Shown here: positions 17,917-26,066 of the stretch, one piece after another
Layout of the letters: each line of letters starts with the position of its first letter
How positions within the stretch are numbered: the first letter of the stretch is position 1
From: Hanstruepera neustonica
GTDB taxonomy: Bacteria > Bacteroidota > Bacteroidia > Flavobacteriales > Flavobacteriaceae
Assembly: GCF_002895005.1 (NCBI RefSeq)
Contig: NZ_POWF01000001.1
Span: forward strand, 310,001-374,000
DNA length: 64,000 bases
Reading direction: 5' to 3'
Notes under the pieces: generated by a model
What the model saw: the letters and a program-made list of their open reading frames with translations, nothing else
Told to the model about the DNA's origin: nothing
Database searches by the model: none
Program-made: the position numbers and the translations under genes

Positions 17917-20900
17917 ATGAGAAATTACTACACAAAGTTAAGTTTAACTATTCTATTGACTTTGGTCTTTTCTGTTTTTGGCTTTTCACAAAACAGACAA
18001 TCTATGTGGACAAAAGTCACAAAAAATCAACTAAACAGTGATAATTTGGTTTTCAGAAAGTCTACTCCAACCGCAGCAGACTTCTACCAGTTAGATATTG
18101 CTCAATTAAATCAGTTGTTAAGAGGAGCCCCTCAAAGAGATAACAGCTTGTCATCTAATGTAATAGTTGATTTTCCAAATTCAAATGGTTCATTCGACTC
18201 TTATAGAGTATACGAAGCATCTATTCTGGCAAATGAGCTTCAGGCTCAATATCCAAATATTAGATCTTATGTTGGGCAGAGTGTTGAAAATCCAGAAACC
18301 ATTATACGCTTCAGTGTTACCCCTCAAGGGTTGCACACAATGACATTATCTTCTGAAACAGGCAGTGAGTTTATTGATCCTTATACTAGAGATGCTAACT
18401 CATATATTGTTTATTCTAAAAGAGATTTACCTTTTGGCGATAGAAATTATGTTTGTGAGTTTGATGATGATGGAATCGTGGAAGATATTGACATTGATTT
18501 CGAAGCCGAAAGAAATGCCAATGATGGTCAGATGAGAAACTTTAGATTAGCATTGGCCTGTACAATTGAATATGCAGAGTTTCATTGGACAGCAGCAGGT
18601 TTAACTGCTGGCGACACCGTAGCCGCAAGAAAAGATGCTGTTTTAGCTGCTATGGTGGTAACCATGACAAGAGTTAATGGTCTTTATGAAAAAGAACTTT
18701 CAATAACCATGACCATTATACCGAATAATTTAGATATTATTAATATTACCTCGGACACCTACACTAATAATGATGGTGCTACAATGTTAAATCAAAACCA
18801 AGTAGCTGTTGATGCTACTATAGGTAGTGCTAATTATGATATTGGCCATGTATTCAGTACTGGTGGTGGAGGTATCGCTCAATTGAACTCCCCATGTGTT
18901 TTTGGAAGTAAGGCACGTGGTGTTACTGGCTTACCAAATCCAGTTGGTGATGGTTTTGATATAGATTTCGTAGCACATGAAATGGGTCATCAATTTGGTT
19001 CTCCACATACGTTTAATGGAGATACTGGTAATTGCGCAGGAGGGAACAGGTCATCTGCAAACGCTTATGAGCCAGGAAGTGGTACAACTATAATGGCCTA
19101 TGCAGGTATTTGTGCACCTCAAAATGTTCAGGGTAATAGTGATGATTATTTTCACCAGATTAGTTTACAGAGAATTTGGGCTAATGTTTCCGCTGGAAAC
19201 AGTCAATGTGGCGCTCAAACCTCAACAGGAAATGCGGCCCCAACAGCTGAAGCAGGAGCGTCATACACCATTCCAATTTCGACTCCGTACATGCTTACAG
19301 CTTCTTCAACGGATGGAGAAACAACGGATACTCACACCTATACGTGGGAACAATGGGATTTAGGACCATCTGGAGTTCCAACGGAGACAACTGCATCAGG
19401 CCCACTTGTGCGTTCTTTTCAAGGCACAACCAATCCGACTAGATATATTCCTAATATTCCAGATTTGTTACAATCAGGAGGTTCAACTACTTGGGAGAGA
19501 TTAGCTTCAATATCAAGAGCCATTAACTTTAGGGTTACTGTAAGAGATAATGATGTTCGAGGTGGCCAAACAGCTACAGATATTATGACTGCGACTACAT
19601 CAACATCTTCAGGACCATTTGTTGTAACATCTCAAAGTTCACCAGTAACTTGGTCTGGAGGCAATACAGAGACTATTACATGGAATGTTGCTGGAACCAA
19701 TGCTGGAGCAGTAAATACGCCTAATGTTGATATTCTCTTATCCACTAATGGAGGAGGAACGTTTGATACTGTATTAGCAACTGCTGTACCAAATAATGGA
19801 TCTGCCGATATAATTGTTCCAGATGTTTTGGCTGAAAACTGTGTTGTTATGGTCAAAGGAAATGGAAATATTTTCTTCAATATTACTACAGGTAGAATAG
19901 CAATAGGCTACAATATTACAGCTGGAGACGTTTGCGAAACATATACATTTAACTTAAATGAAACGTTACCAACCTCTGCAACTGTTTTTGAACAAATTCC
20001 AGTAAGCGTAACAGATAGTGGTATCATAACTGATGTCAATGTTAAATATGACATATCTTCAACTGCTTTAAATCAGTTACACATGGCTATCATTAGTGCT
20101 GATGGCACAAGAGCGTATTTGTATCCTGCAGGGCCGTGTGCAACAGGATCGAATATGCAGGTAACTTGGGATCAAGAGTCAACTGAATCAGTTGTTTGTG
20201 GAACGAATCCAGTTACAGGAACAGCTATGCCAGTTCCAATTACCAATCCAGAGCCTTTAAGCAATATATATGGAGAAGAAATGAATGGAACTTGGGTACT
20301 CATGGCGGCCAACATCGGAACATCAAACATGGTATTTAATTTTGCTGATGTAGAGATTTGTAAATCTGGGTTTGTAGCTGTATTAGCACCAGAAAGAATT
20401 ACACAATCTACAGTTGAGGTTGATGTCGTTTCAACAGCTACAGTTGATAATACCCATTTAGAAGTAGCTAGTCCAAATACTGTAAACGCTTCTAATATTG
20501 AGTTTACACTAACGGTGTTGCCAACCGAAGGAACATTGTACTTGAATGGTTCATCATTGGCACTAAACGATACTTTTACTCAAGCCGATATTAATAATGG
20601 AAATGTAACATATACAACAACATCAGATGTTGATGCTACGGATGGATTTAGAGTAGATGTTGACGACAACAACGGAGGAACATTGCCTAATTTATTAGTA
20701 AACATCCAGATAGTTGATGGGTTAAGTGTTGACGAGTTTGGTTTTGATGTTTTTAACATCTATCCTAACCCAACAAATGGAGAGGTTACAATTGAATTGA
20801 GCTCACATGAAGATGTTACTATTGGATTGTATGATATTAGAGGTAGAAAAGTTTATAACAATGAGTTTAAAAATACAACAGCATTCAATAAAACCATTGA

Positions 20901-20985
20901 TTTAAGTTCTGCTTCAACAGGAGTTTATATGCTGCAAGTTACTAGTGGCACTAGAACTGCCACCAAAAAACTTATTATTAAATAA
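17917..20985 (+). CDS. Secreted reprolysin-like (M12B) zinc metalloprotease with P-domain, cadherin-like domain and T9SS type A signal
   Basis: 1022 aa. A signal peptide (residues 1-24, ending F-G-F-S-Q) and a ~180-residue propeptide region precede the metzincin domain. The zinc motif H-E-M-G-H-Q-F-G-S-P-H starts at H354 and fits HExxHxxGxxH, followed by the Met-turn T-I-M-A-Y-A-G-I-C. Downstream are a beta-sandwich/Ig-like region (~445-570), a proprotein-convertase P-like domain (~680-820, W-V-L-M-A-A-N-I-G), a cadherin-like segment (~850-930) and a C-terminal sorting domain (F-N-I-Y-P-N-P-T-N-G-E-V, ending T-K-K-L-I-I-K). It is probably secreted or surface-bound and degrades extracellular protein. 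Confidence 0.9.
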   Translation: MRNYYTKLSLTILLTLVFSVFGFSQNRQSMWTKVTKNQLNSDNLVFRKSTPTAADFYQLDIAQLNQLLRGAPQRDNSLSSNVIVDFPNSNGSFDSYRVYEASILANELQAQYPNIRSYVGQSVENPETIIRFSVTPQGLHTMTLSSETGSEFIDPYTRDANSYIVYSKRDLPFGDRNYVCEFDDDGIVEDIDIDFEAERNANDGQMRNFRLALACTIEYAEFHWTAAGLTAGDTVAARKDAVLAAMVVTMTRVNGLYEKELSITMTIIPNNLDIINITSDTYTNNDGATMLNQNQVAVDATIGSANYDIGHVFSTGGGGIAQLNSPCVFGSKARGVTGLPNPVGDGFDIDFVAHEMGHQFGSPHTFNGDTGNCAGGNRSSANAYEPGSGTTIMAYAGICAPQNVQGNSDDYFHQISLQRIWANVSAGNSQCGAQTSTGNAAPTAEAGASYTIPISTPYMLTASSTDGETTDTHTYTWEQWDLGPSGVPTETTASGPLVRSFQGTTNPTRYIPNIPDLLQSGGSTTWERLASISRAINFRVTVRDNDVRGGQTATDIMTATTSTSSGPFVVTSQSSPVTWSGGNTETITWNVAGTNAGAVNTPNVDILLSTNGGGTFDTVLATAVPNNGSADIIVPDVLAENCVVMVKGNGNIFFNITTGRIAIGYNITAGDVCETYTFNLNETLPTSATVFEQIPVSVTDSGIITDVNVKYDISSTALNQLHMAIISADGTRAYLYPAGPCATGSNMQVTWDQESTESVVCGTNPVTGTAMPVPITNPEPLSNIYGEEMNGTWVLMAANIGTSNMVFNFADVEICKSGFVAVLAPERITQSTVEVDVVSTATVDNTHLEVASPNTVNASNIEFTLTVLPTEGTLYLNGSSLALNDTFTQADINNGNVTYTTTSDVDATDGFRVDVDDNNGGTLPNLLVNIQIVDGLSVDEFGFDVFNIYPNPTNGEVTIELSSHEDVTIGLYDIRGRKVYNNEFKNTTAFNKTIDLSSASTGVYMLQVTSGTRTATKKLIIK

Positions 20986-21007
20986 TAGTCTTTTAACCAA
21001 TAAAATT

Positions 21008-21032
21008 AAAGCCCCTAATTGGGGCTTTTTTT
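21008..21032 (+). terminator. Intrinsic terminator after the metalloprotease gene
   Basis: AAAGCCCC, loop TAATT, GGGGCTTTTTTT. Confidence 0.9.
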
Positions 21033-21053
21033 ATTACATTTATTAAAATTCAT

Positions 21054-22178
21054 ATGCAAATGAAATTCTCTTATTGGGAAATCAAATCTTGGTTTAGTAA
21101 TGTTGATTTTACCATAGTAGGAAGTGGTATAGTTGGATTAAGTTGTGCTCTGGAATTGAAGTCAGCTTATCCATTTTCTAAAATTGTCGTTTTAGAACGT
21201 GGTATTTTACCTCAAGGCGCCAGTACTAAAAATGCTGGGTTTGCATGTTTTGGAAGTATCAGTGAGATTTTAGAAGATTTAAAATCGCATACAGAAGAAG
21301 AAGTTTTTGAATTAGTAAAAGAGCGAAAAGAGGGTTTAGACAAACTGCGATGCAATTTATCAGATTCGAAAATTGATTTTAAACAGTATGGCGGGTATGA
21401 ATTATTTTCAAATGACAATTATGATGGATATGATGAATCATTAGGTAAATTGGAAGAGATTAATAAATTACTAAAGCCTATTTTTCATGGTGATGTTTTT
21501 AGAAAAGAGTCGAATGTTTTTAATTTCGGGAACATACAAAACAGCTTAATTTTCAATCAATACGAAGGACAAATTGATACAGGTAGAATGATGGAAGCCT
21601 TACTATTAAAAGTACAGGCAAATGGCGTTAAAATTCTTAATAGTATAACTGTTGAAAGTTTTGAGGAGTCAATAGGCGGTGTTGATATTGATACAAATTA
21701 CTTACAGTTTAGGACACACAAACTATTTATTGCAACAAACGGATTTTCTCAACAACTCTTAAACGAATCAGTTAAACCGGCTAGAGCACAGGTTTTAATA
21801 ACTAAACCTATCGAAAATCTTAACATAAAAGGCACTTTTCATTTGAATAAAGGGTATTATTATTTTCGCAACATAGACAACAGAGTATTATTAGGAGGCG
21901 GTAGAAATTTGGATTTAAAAGGAGAAGAAACCATTGAGTTTGACGAAACAAAACTTATTCAGGATAAACTGGAAGCACTTTTAAAAGAAACTATTCTTCC
22001 TCACCAGTCTTTTGAAATTGATCATAGATGGAGTGGGATTATGGGTGTTGGAATTCAAAAAAAACCCATTGTTAAGCAAATTAGTAATCATGTTTTTTGC
22101 GGAATTAGGCTCGGAGGTATGGGTGTAGCAATTGGAAGTAATGTTGGCACACAAATGGCACAATTATTATCATCATAA
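21054..22178 (+). CDS. FAD-dependent oxidoreductase (DAO family)
   Basis: 374 aa. The dinucleotide-binding motif I-V-G-S-G-I-V-G-L-S-C-A-L-E-L is at ~23-37, and an FAD-family A-S-T-K-N-A-G-F motif follows, as in glycine/D-amino-acid oxidase-like proteins. Late motifs are Y-Y-Y-F-R-N-I-D-N-R-V-L-L-G-G-G and W-S-G-I-M-G-V-G. It likely oxidises an amine or amino acid in the cytoplasm; the substrate is not known. A start two codons later (21060) is possible. mtgA follows directly after the stop codon. Confidence 0.85.
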   Translation: MQMKFSYWEIKSWFSNVDFTIVGSGIVGLSCALELKSAYPFSKIVVLERGILPQGASTKNAGFACFGSISEILEDLKSHTEEEVFELVKERKEGLDKLRCNLSDSKIDFKQYGGYELFSNDNYDGYDESLGKLEEINKLLKPIFHGDVFRKESNVFNFGNIQNSLIFNQYEGQIDTGRMMEALLLKVQANGVKILNSITVESFEESIGGVDIDTNYLQFRTHKLFIATNGFSQQLLNESVKPARAQVLITKPIENLNIKGTFHLNKGYYYFRNIDNRVLLGGGRNLDLKGEETIEFDETKLIQDKLEALLKETILPHQSFEIDHRWSGIMGVGIQKKPIVKQISNHVFCGIRLGGMGVAIGSNVGTQMAQLLSS

Positions 22179-22862
22179 ATGAAAAAGCTGTTTAAGATTT
22201 TATGGAGAATTCTATTCGGATTGTTCCTGTTTTCCATTTTATTAGTATTAATATATAAATGGCTACCAGTACCTATTACACCATTAATGGTTATTCGGGC
22301 TTATGAACAAAATCAAGACCATAAAGAAATTGTTTTAAAACATGATTGGGTTCCTCTTGAAGAGATTTCACAGAAATTACAGCTAGCCGTTATTTGTAGC
22401 GAGGATCAGAACTTTTTAAAACATAATGGGTTCGACATAAATGCCATTGAAAAAGCCATTGAAAACAACAAAAAAGGGAAGCGCATCAGAGGAGGAAGTA
22501 CCATAAGCCAACAAACGGCTAAAAACGTTTTTTTATGGCCTCAACGCAGTTGGTTTCGAAAGGCCTTGGAAACATATTTTACTTTTTTAATTGAATTAAT
22601 TTGGGGCAAAGAACGGATAATGGAAGTTTACCTCAATAGTATCGAAATGGGTAATGGTATATATGGAGCTGAAGCGGCTTCTCAATTTTGGTATAAAAAA
22701 TCAGTAAAAAATCTTTCTAATCAAGAAGCGGCATCAATAGCTGCAATTTTGCCTAACCCCTTAAAGTATAGGGCAAATCCGGCAACGACATATATTCAGT
22801 CTCGAAAGAATTGGATTATTAAACAAATGTCTAATCACGGCAAACTTTTATATAATAAATAA
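22179..22862 (+). CDS. mtgA: Monofunctional biosynthetic peptidoglycan transglycosylase
   Basis: 227 aa: one N-terminal membrane helix (residues ~8-30), then a GT51 domain. The catalytic Glu is in C-S-E-D-Q-N-F, and R-G-G-S-T-I-S-Q-Q-T-A-K-N-V-F and E-V-Y-L-N-S-I-E-M-G-N-G-I-Y-G are the diagnostic motifs. It polymerises lipid II glycan strands in the periplasm and lacks the transpeptidase domain of bifunctional PBPs. The ATG follows the oxidoreductase TAA without a gap, so expression is coupled. Confidence 0.95.
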   Translation: MKKLFKILWRILFGLFLFSILLVLIYKWLPVPITPLMVIRAYEQNQDHKEIVLKHDWVPLEEISQKLQLAVICSEDQNFLKHNGFDINAIEKAIENNKKGKRIRGGSTISQQTAKNVFLWPQRSWFRKALETYFTFLIELIWGKERIMEVYLNSIEMGNGIYGAEAASQFWYKKSVKNLSNQEAASIAAILPNPLKYRANPATTYIQSRKNWIIKQMSNHGKLLYNK

Positions 22863-22874
22863 CTCTAACCTGTA

Positions 22875-23807
22875 TTAAGTCTCATTAGTTTGACTTCTAA
22901 ACACCTCAAAATTTACAATTGAATTTTCTGGTAATTCAGAATCATGCTCAAAAAAAATAGATTCTTTGTTGAATACAGCCTCAATTAAATAATATTTCCC
23001 ACGAAAAAAACTTTGTTTCACAATGGCCTGTAGGGAAGCGTTTTTTGAAACACGTATCTCGTGGGCATAAACAATCCCATATGAGTCTAAAATATTGAAC
23101 TCATTAAAAAAGGATGCAATGATTGGTAATTTTGGGTTCTTGAATAGATTCTTGGGAGTGTTATTAGCAATAATTTGTTTGTCAAGAAGAACTAAAACCC
23201 GATCTGAATATCCGAGCACGTCTTCTTTATCATGGGTAGCAACAATACAGGTAATGTTTTTTTTCTTAAAATAATTGAATACTTTACGCCTTAAAGTATG
23301 CTTTTTGAAGTTATCAATATGACTGAAAGGTTCATCTAATAAGATTAGTTTTGGATCTTTTGCTATAGCTCTAGCAAGTGCAACACGTTGTTTTTGTCCA
23401 CCACTTAATAATTTTACCTTGGTTTGTGAGACATCCAACAATTCAACGACTTCCAAAAGCTCTTTAATTCTTTCTTTTTTTTCTTTTGGAAAAAAATTTG
23501 ACAAATAATGACCAACGTTTTCTTCGACACTTGTGTAGGGCATCAAATCAAATTCTTGTGACAAGTATTTAATAAAATCATAACCTGTAACAAGATTAAA
23601 TTTTGGACCAAGTATTTCTGTATCATTCCAAAATATTTGCCCATCGTTTAGATCAAATTCACCATATATAAGTTTTAATAGGGAGCTTTTTCCAGAGCCG
23701 CTTGCGCCAATAATAGAAACATGTTCCCCAGCCTCTACTTTAAAAGAAAGCTCTCTCAATATGGAATCATGATTATAGGCAAATGTTAGGTTTTTAACTT
23801 GTAGCAT
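22875..23807 (-). CDS. ABC transporter ATP-binding protein
   Basis: 310 aa from the ATG at 23807 (M-L-Q-V-K-N-L-T-F-A-Y-N-H-D-S-I-L). Walker A is G-A-S-G-S-G-K-S-S, the Q-loop is Y-L-S-Q-E-F, the signature is L-L-S-G-G-Q-K-Q-R-V-A-L-A-R-A, Walker B is L-I-L-L-D-E-P-F and the switch His is in V-A-T-H-D-K. A ~90-residue C-terminal extension after ~215 resembles the regulatory TOBE-type domain of PotA/FbpC ATPases, suggesting an importer. No permease or binding protein is adjacent. The 11-codon upstream extension overlaps the -7 box and is rejected. Confidence 0.85.
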   Translation of the reverse strand: MLQVKNLTFAYNHDSILRELSFKVEAGEHVSIIGASGSGKSSLLKLIYGEFDLNDGQIFWNDTEILGPKFNLVTGYDFIKYLSQEFDLMPYTSVEENVGHYLSNFFPKEKKERIKELLEVVELLDVSQTKVKLLSGGQKQRVALARAIAKDPKLILLDEPFSHIDNFKKHTLRRKVFNYFKKKNITCIVATHDKEDVLGYSDRVLVLLDKQIIANNTPKNLFKNPKLPIIASFFNEFNILDSYGIVYAHEIRVSKNASLQAIVKQSFFRGKYYLIEAVFNKESIFFEHDSELPENSIVNFEVFRSQTNET

Positions 23808-23811
23808 ATTG

Positions 23812-23840
23812 CAAAAATAAGGCAAAAAAAATTCGCCCAA
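23812..23840 (-). promoter_or_regulatory. Promoter of the ABC ATPase gene, embedded in the preceding terminator
   Basis: On the minus strand, TTG (23840-23838), 18 nt, then TATTTTTG (23819-23812), ending 4 nt before the ATG. The TTG falls in the loop of the upstream gene's terminator hairpin. Confidence 0.6.
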
Positions 23841-23852
23841 TAAAGGGCGAAT
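23824..23852 (-). terminator. Intrinsic terminator after the FG-GAP/ASPIC gene
   Basis: On the minus strand ATTCGCCC, loop, GGGCGAAT then a run of T: an 8-bp stem 22 nt after the stop of the gene ending at 23875. Confidence 0.85.
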
Positions 23853-23874
23853 CTAATATGGAATAACGTAAAAA

Positions 23875-25908
23875 TTACTCTTTTATAAACTTTCGATTTA
23901 TTGCACGTCCTTCATTTTCTAAACGGATAACATATATACCAGTATTTAGATTGGAAACATCAAGTGAGTTTTGCTCTAATTTAGTATTAAGAACACGCTT
24001 GCCATTTAGGTCAAATACTGTAGCAATTCTACCATTTAAATTAACAGCAGAATCAAAATTAATGGTGTTTTTAACAGGATTTGGATAAATGGTCAAACCA
24101 GTCAATTCGTAATCATCAACGGTGAGTGATTGTCCTTCGATAATAATGATACTTTCATTAATGTCAGGATTTTCTATATTGTCAATAATTCCAGAAGGCC
24201 AATAAATAACGATATTATCAATAACAGTTTCAGTTCCCAAACCAAAATGAGTATTTAGAGAACTCATAAAACGAAATCCTTCACCACTCCTTACATCCCT
24301 AATTTGAATTCCTGAAGGTGTATGAACTTCAATTCTGGCACCAATTCCATTGATATTACTTTCAGTACCTACAGTCGTCAATGTTATCCAATTATTATCG
24401 TTGCCTTCATTTTTGTAGAATGTATTGCCATTAAATGCATCGATAAAACCATCATTATCTAAATCACCAAAAGCTCCATTGGAGACTTGATTTGTGAAAA
24501 CAGAAAACGTCATATCACCATTTCCGAATAATATATGACCATTTGATGCAATATCGAGATTACCATCATTATCAAAATCATAAGTAGCGTTTTCAATTCC
24601 CGTTGCAGTAAGAGTAGGTACTCCTGAAGCAGCAGTGACATCAACAAACACGCCATCATTATTTTGCATTAATTTGTGTGTTCCTGAAGAGGCGCCAACA
24701 AAAACATCCATATCACCATCATTATCAAAATCACCCCAAGCAGACGACCAAGTTTGCATTGGATCAGCCAAACCTATGCCTGCAGCTAATTCAGTATAGG
24801 TTCCATCTCCATTGTTTTTATGCATTTGATTGGTTCTTCTGGCTTCTTCACCACCGCATTTAGCGATAAACATATCAAGATTACGATCATTGTCATAATC
24901 AATCCAAATGGAGCCGTAGTTACCACCAGAAGGATAATCGCCTAGGTTTGCGGGTGCATCAGCAGTTACATTTGATTGGTAAAACGTTAAGTTTCCAGAA
25001 CCATCATTTATATAATATACATTTGGTGCTACATCATGACAAACAAAAGCATCTAAATGCCCGTCATTATTAATGTCGGCAAAGTTTGACCGTTGAGAAA
25101 ACACATATTCAGATCCTGATACTTCAGTAAATGTAAAATCTCCATTAGAGCGCATGAAGGTTACACCACTTCCGCTACCATATAATAAATCAGTAAATCC
25201 ATCAGCATTGTAATCGCCAGCAGCAAGACTCCAACCTGGCGTAAAATCAGCAGCTGAAGTTGTAATATTGGTTTCGGTGAATCCACCTGCACCATCTTGA
25301 AGATGAATATTGACATTAGTAGCAGTAATTGAGACAACATCATCCAGATAATCGCCATTCATGTCAACAACTGCTCTAAAGGTTCCTGTAACAGGAATAT
25401 TGCTGGTTGTAAAAGTTACTGGTGCTGGATCTGGTCCTGGTGGTGGGTCACCTTCGTAAATTTCAAAATCAAAACCTCCAGCATTCCATCTATCGTCGAA
25501 AACTATATAATAAGTTTCTCCACCAGTAACATCCAAAGAAGCAATAGACAAGTATCCATTACCAATGTTACCACTGTCATCATCACCACCCACACAAACT
25601 AATGCATCACAGGTTCCGCTGTAGATGTGAACACGTGTATCACCTCCAGAGTTTTGCTGTAATTCAGTGGTTACCGTTAAATATGTGTCTTCTGTTGGGG
25701 TATATCTATACCATTCTCCAGCCGTTACATTAGTGCCGTTTCCAACACAAAACTCGGGAGGCATGTCACCATTTATTGCATCCACGGTGAAAAGCCCAGG
25801 CCCAGTTATGGGAGTGTCGGCATCAGCTTCTGCACAGGAATTTGAATTGGTTTGTGAATAGTTAAGTAGAGTAGAAAATAGGGTTAATAGGAGTAATAAT
25901 TTTTTCAT
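23875..25908 (-). CDS. FG-GAP/VCBS-repeat protein with ASPIC/UnbV domain and T9SS type A signal (copy 1)
   Basis: 677 aa. It has a signal peptide, then a PPC-like beta sandwich (~25-155, G-E-W-Y-R-Y-T-P-T-E-D-T-Y-L). FG-GAP/VCBS repeats follow at ~165-500 with calcium-loop motifs (D-Y-D-N-D-R-N-L-D-M-F, D-F-D-N-D-G-D-M-D-V-F). An ASPIC/UnbV domain (~505-590, N-G-I-G-A-R-I-E-V and I-Y-W-P-S-G-I) precedes the T9SS type A sorting domain (L-T-I-Y-P-N-P-V-K ... N-R-K-F-I-K-E). It probably forms a calcium-dependent beta-propeller on the cell surface. Its core is nearly the same as the neighbour at 26067-28145, so the pair arose by tandem duplication. Confidence 0.85.
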   Translation of the reverse strand: MKKLLLLLTLFSTLLNYSQTNSNSCAEADADTPITGPGLFTVDAINGDMPPEFCVGNGTNVTAGEWYRYTPTEDTYLTVTTELQQNSGGDTRVHIYSGTCDALVCVGGDDDSGNIGNGYLSIASLDVTGGETYYIVFDDRWNAGGFDFEIYEGDPPPGPDPAPVTFTTSNIPVTGTFRAVVDMNGDYLDDVVSITATNVNIHLQDGAGGFTETNITTSAADFTPGWSLAAGDYNADGFTDLLYGSGSGVTFMRSNGDFTFTEVSGSEYVFSQRSNFADINNDGHLDAFVCHDVAPNVYYINDGSGNLTFYQSNVTADAPANLGDYPSGGNYGSIWIDYDNDRNLDMFIAKCGGEEARRTNQMHKNNGDGTYTELAAGIGLADPMQTWSSAWGDFDNDGDMDVFVGASSGTHKLMQNNDGVFVDVTAASGVPTLTATGIENATYDFDNDGNLDIASNGHILFGNGDMTFSVFTNQVSNGAFGDLDNDGFIDAFNGNTFYKNEGNDNNWITLTTVGTESNINGIGARIEVHTPSGIQIRDVRSGEGFRFMSSLNTHFGLGTETVIDNIVIYWPSGIIDNIENPDINESIIIIEGQSLTVDDYELTGLTIYPNPVKNTINFDSAVNLNGRIATVFDLNGKRVLNTKLEQNSLDVSNLNTGIYVIRLENEGRAINRKFIKE

Positions 25909-26066
25909 ATTCGCTATTAATTTGATTAATTAATTAAATATAGGGGCACTAATGTACTAAAATATTATTAACATATCATGTAAGTCACTGATTTTTTTGA
26001 CAATAACAAAAAGCCTAAATTAAACTTTGTCTAAAGGATATTTAGTTTAAAAAAAGTATAGCCAAA

